Assembly (NCBI RefSeq): GCF_000316115.1 | Contig: NZ_JH993797.1 | Location: 5,256,486-5,320,485, forward strand | Direction of reading: 5' to 3' | Length of the DNA: 64,000 nt | Source: Leptolyngbya sp. PCC 7375 | GTDB lineage: Bacteria > Cyanobacteriota > Cyanobacteriia > Phormidesmidales > Phormidesmidaceae | Shown here: positions 35,271 through 44,571 of the stretch, one piece after another | How positions within the stretch are numbered: the stretch's first letter is position 1 | How the letters are laid out: the number at the start of each line of letters is the position of its first letter | Notes under the pieces: generated by a model | What the model saw: the letters and a program-made list of their open reading frames with translations, nothing else | Databases searched by the model: none | What the model was told of the DNA's origin: nothing | Translations under genes and position numbers: made by a program

Positions 35271-36585
35271 CTGACTGACTGACACATCTCAGATGCCCCC
35301 ATTAATATCTCAAGTCCGACATCGTATTGACCGAATACGGGAAAACCAAATCAGGTCATAGTAACGTTGCTCAGCCTTGTTGGACGCAAAACAAGGGTCT
35401 GGGTCTTTGGGCAATAAGGGGACTGGTTTCAGAAGAGTCCGACCTTTGTGAACGACTCCCTTGAGCCACCGTAAGCCAATTTTGAGATAGCTGAGCCCTC
35501 GTCTCCAATGGGTATCCACCTGTTGACGTAAGCCTTCACACTGCACCGCCATGCCTTGAGTGGTGCCGTATAACAAGGCAATGGCGGCCACCAAATAGAG
35601 ACGCTCTAGAGCTTGAGCGGATCGAATGCGAGAGTCTTCGAGTTCAAAGGCTCCTGATTTGCTATCTAAAAACAACTCCTCAACCCGAAACCGCAAGGCA
35701 TATTGCCACAACGTTTGTAGACTCGGTGATTCATCCGTAATCACCGCCCAGGATTCCTTCGTCCCTCGCACGGTTGCCAAGACTAAATTACATCGATGCT
35801 CACCATCTTGCCAGAGCCCCACGTTCTCATAGAGAGTGGCTTCTCCTTTGGGAGGCCACAGCGCTTGTACTTCAATGGGATGACGGCATGGGCCGTGGAG
35901 ATGAACATCACACGCAATGCGCAAACAATAGTGCCAACCACTCGCTTGCAACCAACTCATGAGGTCATGGTTGGCAAACCCTCGGTCAGCTAACAACATC
36001 GTGTTGGGATGCCGACGCAACAGCCAACGGGCACGCCGTAACAAGGGTCGATATTCATCGAACGCAACCATGGCACTTTCATGCTCTAATACCCGCCATA
36101 GAAGTGGTACCGCTCGTCCACAACACACAACCGACAGGTGAATCATACAATAGCGATTCCACAGCATGGTCGTATCCAATGCTAGATAGAGTCGATGAGC
36201 CCGCCAGTTGGTGAGCGCTAACAACACCAGCGGCAGATACAACCCCTTGACATCAATGAATCGGTTGATGAAAAAGCGATGCCACCGACGTTCAAAGCTC
36301 TGGGCCTGAGTCGCCCGACTGGGGACGTAGGGTTCCCAAGCGGGGAGGCTGAGTTGGCCACTACAGATCAGGGCACTGACCATCCAAGCCAGTGTTTTCA
36401 GATGCCGGAGGTCTTTGTAACGGCTATGTTGACGCAGGAAGGGCAACAATTGATCATACAGTTGGGTAGAGGCTGACATGCATATCACGCTGATGGTTTG
36501 GTATCTTCAGCTTTGCATGCCCTCTGCCCATTTCCTTGTCGATCCTTATGGATTCTGGGTTACAGGATTTGTGTCAGGCAGTCAG
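35271..36585 (-). mobile_element. IS4-family element (IS50-like ends) with a 9-bp target duplication
   Basis: 1315 bp. Terminal inverted repeats CTGACTG(A/C)CTGACACA at 35271-35286 and 36570-36585 (one mismatch). The 9 bp GCTTTAGAG flank both ends (35262-35270 and 36586-36594). The ends begin CTGACT, like Tn5/IS50. It contains one transposase gene and lies inside the U32 gene, three codons after LWQ. Confidence 0.93.
35310..36479 (-). CDS. IS4-family transposase
   Basis: 389 residues from the ATG at 36479 (a GTG nine bases earlier is in frame). DDE catalytic set: first aspartate in LALDTTMLW, second in LLADRGFANHD, and glutamate in the Y-(2)-R-(3)-E-(6)-K signature YALRFRVEELFLDSK. Full length with no internal stop, so the element may still be active. 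The family moves by cut-and-paste. Contained fully within the IS ends at 35271 and 36585. Confidence 0.93.
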   Translation of the reverse strand: MSASTQLYDQLLPFLRQHSRYKDLRHLKTLAWMVSALICSGQLSLPAWEPYVPSRATQAQSFERRWHRFFINRFIDVKGLYLPLVLLALTNWRAHRLYLALDTTMLWNRYCMIHLSVVCCGRAVPLLWRVLEHESAMVAFDEYRPLLRRARWLLRRHPNTMLLADRGFANHDLMSWLQASGWHYCLRIACDVHLHGPCRHPIEVQALWPPKGEATLYENVGLWQDGEHRCNLVLATVRGTKESWAVITDESPSLQTLWQYALRFRVEELFLDSKSGAFELEDSRIRSAQALERLYLVAAIALLYGTTQGMAVQCEGLRQQVDTHWRRGLSYLKIGLRWLKGVVHKGRTLLKPVPLLPKDPDPCFASNKAEQRYYDLIWFSRIRSIRCRT

Positions 36586-39095
36586 GCTTTAGAGTTTGCC
36601 AAAGCTGTCGCCCAGTTATGTCACCCCTTAGCAGCTGTTGATAGCAGCTAAGAATCTGTTGGACCTGTGGTGGGGTCTCATTGAGGAAGTCGATGCGAAA
36701 GTGACGTGCTCCGTGCTCAATCAGTCGCGGGATAAATTCTGCACCGGTCTGGGCAACACCGTTATACAGGGTATTGCGACAGCCAGCGTCAGCTTGCAGA
36801 ATATGTTCGGTACCGGTGCGATCGCACAGCACCACCCCATGTTTCTCGCACGGGCGACCACAGTTGGAAAAGTCAGTCCCATCAGATAGAAACGCACAGA
36901 ATACACAGTGCTCCATATGAAACATGGGCATATGCTGATGCACCGTAATGTCAAACCAATCAGCGGGTGTAGTCGTCAGCAGAGCCATCAGCTGCGACAC
37001 ATTCAGGTCATAGCTAGCCGTCAGCCGTTCTAGACCAAACTGAGTCTAAAGTAATCTGCCGTAATCGGGTTAGCCACATTCAGGGAAAAATCCCCAATGC
37101 AGGGCTAGTCGGCAAAGAATTTCAGATGGTCATAATTGCGCACCAGGTAACCATCGGCATCCGACTGACGCACCTGTTTGAGAATGTATTGTTCGCCTGG
37201 CTTGGTAATCCGAGGCGGAGCAACATAGATTTGGGCCTTAGGATTCAGCCCACGGGAAAGCGCCACTGCGTCCCGATAGCGCACCGGGTTTTCCAGCTCG
37301 CAATAAACCGTCGTGATATCCGCCGCCAAAACCGCCCGAAGTTGAGCAAAATTACGAACAAGAGGCAGTAACGTAGGTTGGGTTGAGTCCCCGAAACCCA
37401 ACAAATCCACGGATTGTTCCGAAACCCCGACACCCGACGCCTCCACCAATTGCTCTGCCCTGTCGCACCCCAACCCCCCCGGCAACAAATCCCCATAGGC
37501 ATGCGTTACCTCCAGCTCCCAAGCCTGCGGCTGCAGCCGCTGCTCCAACAATTGCTCCACCAAATCCCGACGTAGGCGATTCAGCTCACTCACTGGCACC
37601 ATCAGCCCTGCCGCCAGGTAGTTAGTCAAAGCACCTAACTGAAATGGAGTGTTCCCTAACCGAGAAAGTTGTTGTACCAACTTTTCAGACGTCAGAGGCT
37701 GATTACGAGCCAACTCCAGCCGCTTTGCAGATGTAGCCCTGGCAATGTGGCCTTGGGGATCGGTTGCGATCGCAACCACCGGCTCTCCCTCCACACCATG
37801 CACTTCGATATCAATGGGCTGCTGAACCTGGGGTTGCTCACCGCTGTAGCTCTGGCATAGGACCTTATCTAGCTCTGGGTCAGAGGTTTTCCAAACTTTA
37901 TAGCCCGGTTTAACCCGACGTAGATCGATGCCGTGCTTAGAAAAGCTCAGACAGACAGTACGCCCCCGATCTTCCACCCCATAAATCCGCCCACCTTGAT
38001 CCGTATCGAGATGCCCAGAGTCAAACACAATGCCATCTCCAGGTTGTAGCGTTCATCTGCCGTTGGCTGATATGAAATGGGTCGATTACCTAGCTTCAGA
38101 GACACTTTTTCTATTGCGATCGCTGGAGCAACCGTCTGCAACGCCCGGTCTAATGCGTGACGATAAACACGGGTAACGTTGGCAATATATTCTGGGGCCT
38201 TCAACCGTCCTTCTATCTTCAAACAGCTCACCCCAGACTTAATTAAATCTGGCAACACAGGCAGTCCAGAGAGATCTTGAGGACTGAGAAGATATTGCTT
38301 ATCCCCTAGATCGACAAGTTCTCCATCAACCTTCATATCGTAGGTCATACGGCAGGCCTGGGCACACTCACCTCTGTTGGCCGACCGTCCACCGAGAGAT
38401 TCACTGGTCAAACATTGCCCTGAATAAGCAACACATAGAGCCCCATGAACAAACACCTCTAGCGGTAATGCAATATCTTTTATTTGTTGTTGTATTTTCT
38501 CAATATCTTTAAGAGAACATTCTCTTGCAAGAACAACTAACTGGGCTCCAAGATTGTTGGCAAACTCCACCCCCGCTGCTGAGGTCACCGTCATTTGGGT
38601 AGAGCCATGAATCGGAAAGTCAGGGGATAAATGACGAATGAGTCGGCACATGCCCACGTCTTGAACAATGGCCGCATCAACACCAGCAGAAATCATGGTG
38701 CGCAGGTAGCGTTCTGCTGCTGCTAGTTCGCCAGGAAAAATCAGCGTGTTGAAAGTGACGTAGCCCTTCACACCACGGCTGTGGAGAAATGCCATGAGTT
38801 CGGGCAGGTCGGCTTCGGTGAAATTTTGCGATCGCATCCGCGCATTAAACCGATCCAGGCCAAAGTAAATCGCATCGGCACCATTCTCCACTGCAGCTTT
38901 AGCACAGTCCCATGTGCCTGCTGGCGCTAGTAATTCAGGGCCGTAACACATCGTCATACTCAAACCTATGGAACACCGAATCCATCCACTATTATGGCTT
39001 CCGCCATAAATCGCCAGCCTTGGTTATATCAGGCCATCCCCACAATTCCAATAAAATTTTCCAAAATAAGGGTATCAACATTGAAGGACTGAGTC

Positions 39096-39656
39096 ATGAA
39101 AACTAGGTGGTTAGCGCTATCAATCGGCACAATCGCAGCAATAGCATTAACCCACACCGCCCAGGCTGTTGAGTTAGCCAACGGCACCACAGCTTTTTTA
39201 CAACCCCCTCAATTCCTCAATGCGTTTACGACCAACGATTCAGTCATGCGTCGTAATGCCACCTATTTCTTTACCCTCGATCTGCCTGCCAATGCAGATG
39301 CCGCCTTGCAACGGGTGGTGATTGAGCCCCAAAATCTAACCCGCCATCTCCAACCCTATCGACTAGATCAGACCGTAGCCTTTTCAGAAACAGCCGGAGA
39401 CGAGCGAAGCGAGCTAGGTTTGGGCAATATTTCCGTCAACGAAGACACCAAAGCTGTGACGGTAGAATTTGATCCGCCCGTTACACCAGGCAGACAAGTA
39501 ACCATCGGCTTACGTCCACAGCGTAATCCACGCTTCGATGGCATCTATGTATTCCGAGTTACTGCTGTTCCAGACGGTGACCAACCTCAATCTCACATTG
39601 CTGGCCATGGGCGTCTTTATTTTATTGATAACGATAGCGATCGCCTTTACCCTTAG
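39096..39656 (+). CDS. Exported DUF2808 protein
   Basis: 186 residues. N-terminal signal peptide (MKTRWLALSIGTIAAIALTH, cleavage likely after AQA). The mature part holds the DUF2808 pattern: TYFFTLDLPANADAALQRVV, RPQRNPRFDGIYVFRVTAVP. Typical of a periplasmic or surface family in cyanobacteria; no function known to me. A CATG-centred palindrome with a T-rich tail follows at 39676-39715. Confidence 0.85.
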   Translation: MKTRWLALSIGTIAAIALTHTAQAVELANGTTAFLQPPQFLNAFTTNDSVMRRNATYFFTLDLPANADAALQRVVIEPQNLTRHLQPYRLDQTVAFSETAGDERSELGLGNISVNEDTKAVTVEFDPPVTPGRQVTIGLRPQRNPRFDGIYVFRVTAVPDGDQPQSHIAGHGRLYFIDNDSDRLYP

Positions 39657-39675
39657 GCCGTATTCAGAAGGGACC

Positions 39676-39715
39676 AATAACGTAGAGACGTTACATGCAA
39701 CGTCTCTACGTTATT
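39676..39715. repeat. CATG-centred palindrome (copy 2), bidirectional terminator
   Basis: 17-bp arms (39676-39692 and 39699-39715) around ACATGC, with TTTTTA following on the plus strand. Sits between two convergent gene ends (stop at 39656, stop at 39725), so it can end both. Core CGTAGAGACGTT. Confidence 0.8.
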
Positions 39716-39724
39716 TTTTATCCC

Positions 39725-40198
39725 CTATTTACCAAGGGCTTCATCCAATACCTTTCGAGCTTCTTCTGCACTAGCCCGCGCATCACGATAGCGCAAATTA
39801 CTTTGGGCAAAGGTTTTAAGCACCTTAAAACCATTCTTTAATTCTTCCAGCTGCTCATCAGTAATGACATCATCAGTAAACAGTAAGTCTACTAATTCTC
39901 TCACTTTCAAAGCTTCACTGCGGGATCCTTGCACCTTGATTTTTAAGTTAGCCAAGCTACTCAGGATCTGCACCGCATCAACAATTGCATTTTCCTCAGC
40001 GGTGGGTTCTGTCTTTTGTTCTTTCACTTCAATAAAATCCTTTGGGGTAAAGCCGTCATCTAAATCAGCCGTTAGCTTACCATCGCCCATCATCTCTAGA
40101 AGCTGATCCATTGCCTTTTCACGGGCTTTTGCCGAATCACGTCCAGAAACAGTGATCAATACATTTTCGGGGCTTTGAGGAATCGTGTATTGAACCAT
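39725..40198 (-). CDS. Conserved cyanobacterial protein, function unknown
   Basis: 157 residues, acidic and mostly helical. Opening MVQYTIPQSPENVLITVSGR suggests a small beta element, then a helical domain (AEENAIVDAVQILSSLANLK) with a C-terminal helix (YRDARASAEEARKVLDEAL). No membrane segment, no catalytic motif. I do not recognise a family name. The gene lies between the palindrome at 39676 and the probable 6S RNA. Confidence 0.55.
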   Translation of the reverse strand: MVQYTIPQSPENVLITVSGRDSAKAREKAMDQLLEMMGDGKLTADLDDGFTPKDFIEVKEQKTEPTAEENAIVDAVQILSSLANLKIKVQGSRSEALKVRELVDLLFTDDVITDEQLEELKNGFKVLKTFAQSNLRYRDARASAEEARKVLDEALGK

Positions 40199-40262
40199 GG
40201 GATAGTATGTTTGTACCCACCAACAGTATCAATAATACTACCGGATAGTGAACCCCACAGCA

Positions 40263-40294
40263 AAAAGCTCTTGATCTAACGACCAAGAGCTTTT
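40263..40294 (-). terminator. Hairpin after the probable 6S RNA
   Basis: 11-bp stem (AAAAGCTCTTG with CAAGAGCTTTT) and a 10-nt loop. On the minus strand the 3' arm ends in TTTTT, which fits an intrinsic terminator for the RNA transcribed leftward from 40490. Confidence 0.7.
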
Positions 40295-40305
40295 CAAATC
40301 TTAAA

Positions 40306-40490
40306 AGTTTCACCGCAACGCCGTCTTACCTCAGTTTTTGACCTGGAAAATCCAGGTGGGCCCGTGGTCGCGATTTATAGTTTCCGGGTACAAGCCCGGT
40401 ATACTGCCACCGCGATCCTGTTCGATGCCCTTAAGTGAAAAGCATAGATCAAGAAACATTGTTGGCAGTCACCAACGCCGTAGTGAAACT
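40306..40490 (-). ncRNA. ssaA: Probable 6S RNA
   Basis: No protein frame here, but a structured 185-bp segment. The ends pair (AGTTTCAC at 40306-40313 with GTGAAACT at 40483-40490). Inside are CCTGG/CCAGG, GTTGG/CCAAC and an apical stem (GTGG/CCAC, CCGGG/CCCGG), giving a long rod with an internal bubble. This is 6S architecture, and 185 nt is the length I recall for the cyanobacterial RNA. purK lies just upstream on the same strand, a neighbour I recall from some cyanobacteria. A TATGAT -10 box starts 12 bases before the 5' end. 6S RNA binds RNA polymerase holoenzyme and adjusts promoter use. The family call was not checked against a covariance model. Confidence 0.6.
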
Positions 40491-40496
40491 AGAGTC

Positions 40497-40502
40497 ATCA
40501 TA
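40497..40502 (-). promoter_or_regulatory. -10 element of the probable 6S RNA promoter
   Basis: TATGAT on the minus strand with six bases to the predicted 5' end at 40490. A -35-like TTGTCG is 19 bp further upstream, a suboptimal spacing. Confidence 0.5.
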
Positions 40503-40592
40503 ACCAACTGTCCTGGTAAATCGACAAGGGTTGATCGATAGAGATGATTGAGCGGTTTTCCTCACCTCAATCACTATTTCAAATAGAACCCA

Positions 40593-40630
40593 AAAACGTG
40601 GGGACGTTCCATGGAACGTCCCCACGTTTT
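40593..40630. repeat. CATG-centred palindrome (copy 3) overlapping the purK stop
   Basis: 38-bp perfect palindrome (AAAACGTGGGGACGTTCC, AT, then the complement). It shares its last two bases with the purK stop codon, so it is likely the purK terminator. Same architecture as at 20464 and 39676. Confidence 0.8.
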
Positions 40631-41795
40631 AAGGGGATTCGGGATACCAGAGAGCTTCTATCTGATGAATGAGTTGGTTGAGCTGATCGCGGGTACAGAC
40701 GCGATCGCATGTCATCGTGACATGACCTAATTTTCGTCCCGGACGAGATTCCCCTTTGCCATACCAATAGACGTGGGCATTCGGCAATGCAGCTAAAGCC
40801 CCCCGCTGTTCTCTATAGTTTGATGTGGAACTTTCAAATCCAAGAAGATTGATCATCAGAGCCTGAGCGCATTTGAGATCAGGTGAGCCCAGCGATAATC
40901 CACTCACTACCCGTAGCTGTTGCTCAAATTGGGACGTCACACAAGCATCCAGAGTGTAGTGCCCCGAATTATGGGTACGGGGGGCAATCTCATTAATCAA
41001 AACTCGATCATCAGCGGTTAGGAATAGCTCAATCCCAAACATACCAATTACGCCAAGCTGAGTTAATAACGTAGTGGCAAGGTGAGCCACCTGCTGACGC
41101 ACGGGATCGGCAATATCCGCTGGTGCAATCACACGGCGGCAGACCTGATCAATTTGCTGGGATTCAACCACAGGATAGAGGGCGATCTCACCCGTCTGAG
41201 AACGGGCGGCCATAACTGCCAGTTCTCGCTCAAATGATACAAAGGCCTCTAATAGAATTGGTTGATAGCCGAGGTTTGCCCAGGTAGCTTTTACCGCATC
41301 CAGGTCTTGCAAAATAAAGGTGCCTTGACCGTCATATCCATGGCGACGGGTTTTGAGGGCTAAGGGGAATCCAACAGCAGCAACGCTAGTTTCTAATTGG
41401 GGCAGATCGGCCTTTGAGTTTAGCGTGACAAACTTAGGAGAGGGCAACCCCAAACTCTGACAGTACAAACGCTGATCATATTTATCTAACAGCGGTTTCA
41501 AACAGCTCAGCTGAGGATAAAACTGAGTGCCCTGCTTCTCAAGGAGTTGCAGCGCTGGTAGATCAATAAACTCGTTTTCAAAACTAATGACATCACAATG
41601 CTGGGCTAGGATAGCCGTTGCATCGGCGTCAGCCACTGCCCCAAAAACCACATGATCAGCAATGGCAACGGCGGGATCAGATTGCTCTGGCGTTTGAATG
41701 ACCAAACTCAAATCTAACGTTTTAGCGCCAGCCGCCATCATCCAGGCCAGTTGACCGCCGCCAATAATGCCAATTTTTTTTGCTGTCTGTCCCAT
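40629..41795 (-). CDS. purK: N5-carboxyaminoimidazole ribonucleotide synthase
   Basis: 388 residues from the ATG at 41795 (the frame extends two codons to a TTG). ATP-grasp enzyme that carboxylates aminoimidazole ribonucleotide with bicarbonate in purine synthesis. N-terminal dinucleotide-like loop IGIIGGGQLAWMM, the ATP-grasp core LKTRRHGYDGQGTF and the C-terminal EIAPRTHNSGHYTLDA are intact. Cytosolic. Followed by a palindrome and the probable 6S RNA on the same strand. Confidence 0.95.
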   Translation of the reverse strand: MGQTAKKIGIIGGGQLAWMMAAGAKTLDLSLVIQTPEQSDPAVAIADHVVFGAVADADATAILAQHCDVISFENEFIDLPALQLLEKQGTQFYPQLSCLKPLLDKYDQRLYCQSLGLPSPKFVTLNSKADLPQLETSVAAVGFPLALKTRRHGYDGQGTFILQDLDAVKATWANLGYQPILLEAFVSFERELAVMAARSQTGEIALYPVVESQQIDQVCRRVIAPADIADPVRQQVAHLATTLLTQLGVIGMFGIELFLTADDRVLINEIAPRTHNSGHYTLDACVTSQFEQQLRVVSGLSLGSPDLKCAQALMINLLGFESSTSNYREQRGALAALPNAHVYWYGKGESRPGRKLGHVTMTCDRVCTRDQLNQLIHQIEALWYPESP

Positions 41796-41989
41796 AATCA
41801 ACTTGAAAACTATAAAGGGAACGGTAAGGTCACCTTTTTTAACTGTCCCTTGTAACAGAACAAAGGATGTCTTTTTTAAGGATGATTGCCATAATATATC
41901 TTTACGTTTCGCCTTAGCTTAGATAGACTAATCCGTCCCAATCGCCCACACAATAGTAGCGCTCTGCTAACGAGAGAGCTTATTTATCT

Positions 41990-42514
41990 ATGACTCAGAT
42001 GACGGTTGATCCCAAAACGTCTTCACTAGAATTGTTTTCTTGCCTCTTAAATCAGCTATCCCAAGGCCCTGCTGTTTTGGCTATCGTGACAGCAACCCAA
42101 GGGCACGTAGATTCTCAAGTAGGCGATAAGCTGCTGATCTGGGGTGATGCCCAAAGTACTGGCAGCTTAACAGAAAACACTGTCAAGGCGACCGTAACTA
42201 CCCAGGCATTTTCTGTTCTCAAAACAGGTATTTCCCAGCGGATGGTGATCGATCCCGGCAATAATATGTTTGCCGTCTCTTCGATACCTACAGAAGATAA
42301 ATCCACAACAGATCAAGTTCATGTTTGGTTAACACGCTGGCAAGGAGAGGATGCGATCGCAACCGCACAGACAATGCTGTCCGCCCTCGAAGCACCTCAC
42401 ATCAGTCGACTTATTGTCCCATTAGTAACAGGTCAATTTCCCTATATTATTGACCGCAACTCTCCATCATTACGAAACATCCAAGGCCAGGATGCATACA
42501 TAGAAGAGCTATAG
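41990..42514 (+). CDS. Hypothetical protein with faint XdhC-like N-terminus
   Basis: 174 residues, no membrane segment or signal peptide. The segment LAIVTATQGHVDSQVGDKLLIWGD ... TGSL is reminiscent of the N-terminal XdhC/CoxI domain but lacks the GGG motif, and the rest (VLKTGISQRMVIDPGNNMFAVSS) is not diagnostic. I cannot name a function. It is divergent from purK (about 190-bp gap) and convergent with the WecG-type gene. Confidence 0.5.
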   Translation: MTQMTVDPKTSSLELFSCLLNQLSQGPAVLAIVTATQGHVDSQVGDKLLIWGDAQSTGSLTENTVKATVTTQAFSVLKTGISQRMVIDPGNNMFAVSSIPTEDKSTTDQVHVWLTRWQGEDAIATAQTMLSALEAPHISRLIVPLVTGQFPYIIDRNSPSLRNIQGQDAYIEEL

Positions 42515-42646
42515 CTCATTTCCACCGCCCCATCTCCTCAACAACATTCTCGAAAACCAGAAAACAGCAACAGAACATAGAGCTTGGCGCAACCTCTCCT
42601 TTGGAGATATTCATCCAGCAGTGCGCTATATCTAACAAAATAGAGA

Positions 42647-42682
42647 AAAGCCCTGAAATGTCTGTAGACATTTCAGGGCTTT
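42647..42682. terminator. Bidirectional terminator between convergent genes
   Basis: Perfect 17-bp stem (42647-42663 with 42666-42682) with a 2-nt spacer. It begins AAAG and ends CTTT, so each strand has a short U-tract. It ends the gene at 41990-42514 and the WecG gene at 42750. Confidence 0.85.
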
Positions 42683-42749
42683 GTCGTGATGAAATGGTAT
42701 TAGTACGTGGCAGTTAGCCGTAGCCTCCTACTGCTTGCTGACAAGACAC

Positions 42750-43664
42750 TTAAACTGACTTACGCTTCTTTCGCTTAGCCAACCACTGTTGAAACACCAT
42801 ACCAAAGAAAGGCATATCTTCAATCAAATAACGTCTCCACAGACGCTTCGGCTCAGACATTGTTCGGTACAACCACTCAAGCCCCAACTCAGTCACAAAC
42901 TCAGGAGAACGAGGCTTATGACCTGCCTCAAAATCGATGGCTGCACCGACTGCCAAAAATGTCTTAATGGTGGATAGTTTCTCTCTGTGCTTTACAATCC
43001 ACTTTTCTTGCTTAGGTGCACCAACACCAACAACTAAGACATTAGCAGACGAAGCATTAATGCGCTCTATAATTGCTTCGCACTCCTCAGGATTCTTCTC
43101 AAAGCCATAGGAAGGTGAGTGAGCCTCAACAATAATATCACGCCCAATATGCTCATTAATACGCTGTTGAGCCAGCTTGGCGACACCAGGAGCCGCACCC
43201 AACAAATAAATTTTCACGTCAGGATTTTCGCGGTGATAATCACAAAACCAGGGCAACAAGTCAGAACCTGAGATTTTGTCACATATGGGCGTACCTAAAA
43301 ATTGAGCCGCATACATCAGGATCTTGCTATCGCAAACGCGATAGTCCACAGCCTTGTACACTTCACGAAAGTCTGTATCGTGTTGCAGCTTCATCAAGTG
43401 ATCCACATTGGGTGTGACCACAACTCCGCCATGGGCGTCTAAACGCTCTAATAGCTCCTGTCGGGAAAGGTTGTCAATCTCAACGTCCAATATATTGACC
43501 TTAGGCACTTTATCGGTAGTTAGGGCAGATACATTTGTATAAGAGTCTTTGAAATTATGGTCTGAAGTGACGACAGAAGCTTGGTACTGCATGATTTTCC
43601 AGAAGGCTACCTTACGACTAATACAAAAACATTCACAACTGAGGTCGAAGACAAGAACAATCAT
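42750..43664 (-). CDS. WecG/TagA/CpsF family glycosyltransferase
   Basis: 304 residues. N-acetyl-mannosaminyl-type glycosyltransferase used in surface polysaccharide or teichoic-acid-like polymer synthesis. The family core is clear: VVTPNVDHLMKLQHDTDFREVY (about 81-102), the SGSDLLPWF block, KIYLLGAAPGVA (about 150) and VLVVGVGAPKQEKW (about 210). AGGA lies seven bases before the ATG at 43664. The N-terminal 24 residues before MQYQASVV may be dispensable. Membrane-peripheral; no polysaccharide operon around it. Confidence 0.9.
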   Translation of the reverse strand: MIVLVFDLSCECFCISRKVAFWKIMQYQASVVTSDHNFKDSYTNVSALTTDKVPKVNILDVEIDNLSRQELLERLDAHGGVVVTPNVDHLMKLQHDTDFREVYKAVDYRVCDSKILMYAAQFLGTPICDKISGSDLLPWFCDYHRENPDVKIYLLGAAPGVAKLAQQRINEHIGRDIIVEAHSPSYGFEKNPEECEAIIERINASSANVLVVGVGAPKQEKWIVKHREKLSTIKTFLAVGAAIDFEAGHKPRSPEFVTELGLEWLYRTMSEPKRLWRRYLIEDMPFFGMVFQQWLAKRKKRKSV

Positions 43665-44571
43665 TCAAATGTCCTATACAAGGAACTATTTGCCTGTCAA
43701 CCTGAAGGCCTGTTGGTGAAGGGAGATGACACCTGAACAACCATTCCAATAGCGTTATACCACTGCTGTAATAGTCACTCCGTGCCTTGCATGAACTCAT
43801 CGAATAAACTTAATGGGATAATAAAGAACCGATGAGAATACATACATACCCACACAAGCACAGCAACAATAGTCCCCAAGCAGTAGTGGCAGACTAAAGT
43901 TTTAGCCTCTCATACTGCTAGAGCAATTAGCAAACAGCTTTCCGCAAAAACACTGTAGTGATAATGCCCAACCTACTTTAGTGACTAAGAAGTCCTAACA
44001 ATAGTTTCCTGCTGGAGGGCAAATAAATTCAAGGATGTAGCGGTTGCTTTACTATGTAGCTTGTGCACTAGTTTGAACAAATTGCCGAAACTTCTACAAA
44101 AAGGACATCCACCTCAACAAAAGATAGGTAAGCATCTCAACAGAATTACGGATAGTCCTTCACAATGGGACTTTCATTGCCCAACCTTTTTGATCTACTA
44201 AAGCCTTAGCAGTCCTCCTTTAAACAAAATCTATCGATATACTTACATAAAATTCATGTTCAGGTAGATTGTTCTTACAACAACTTTTTACAACGCCACC
44301 AATCACTATTGACAAAATCATTAAATAACAGATGTACCGTTAGCTCAGCAGAGCTTGGTGGAAACAGCCTGCGATGCTGATCTAAGTTGCAACAATTCGA
44401 GCCCTGAATGGTGATAGTGGCATGATGCCAATCCCACCATTCAGGACATTGATGTCGGTTCACTCTAAACCCCAAAAACCCCGGAATTCTTACGCTCAGG
44501 CCATTAAGAACCCTCCATAGCGGTAAGATCGAGCACATGAGGTTCGTCCAGGTACCGCCTTGATAAGTTTG
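43665..44571. other. Gene-poor stretch between the WecG gene and the giant gene
   Basis: About 0.9 kb. The only longer open frame, minus strand 44275-44538, is tryptophan- and cysteine-rich without a family resemblance, and I do not support it. No tRNA or strong terminator was found. The sequence may hold a decayed gene. Confidence 0.3.

Larger units (their letters stand above)
35206..38963 (-). pseudogene. Peptidase U32 family gene, inactivated by two frameshifts, a stop codon and an IS insertion
   Basis: The 5' part (38963 to about 38044) encodes the U32 domain (LLAPAGTWDCAKAAVENGAD, then SGQCLTSES and NRGECAQACRM). A shift near 38044 moves to a frame starting FDSGHLDTDQGGR, which continues to an in-frame TAG at 37105-37107 (HLKFFAD-stop-PCIGDFSLNV). 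A second shift near 37040-37045 leads to the third frame (FGLERLTASYDLNV). That reading ends at LWQTLK, where an IS4-family element is inserted. The remaining tail (LSNQLGVTRGTLENRRSA) lies beyond it at 35270-35206. Intact homologues are about 830 residues and act in 23S rRNA or tRNA hydroxylation (RlhA/TrhP type), from family knowledge. Sequence is otherwise well preserved, so decay looks recent. Confidence 0.88.

Noticed and set aside
40306..40490. Plus-strand orientation of the 6S-like RNA
   Set aside because: The plus strand lacks a good -10 box before 40306, while the minus strand has TATGAT at the right distance and a terminator downstream.
44275..44538. 87-codon minus-strand frame, tryptophan- and cysteine-rich
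   Set aside because: No resemblance to a known family, no RBS and no conserved context; may be part of a decayed gene, but cannot be supported.
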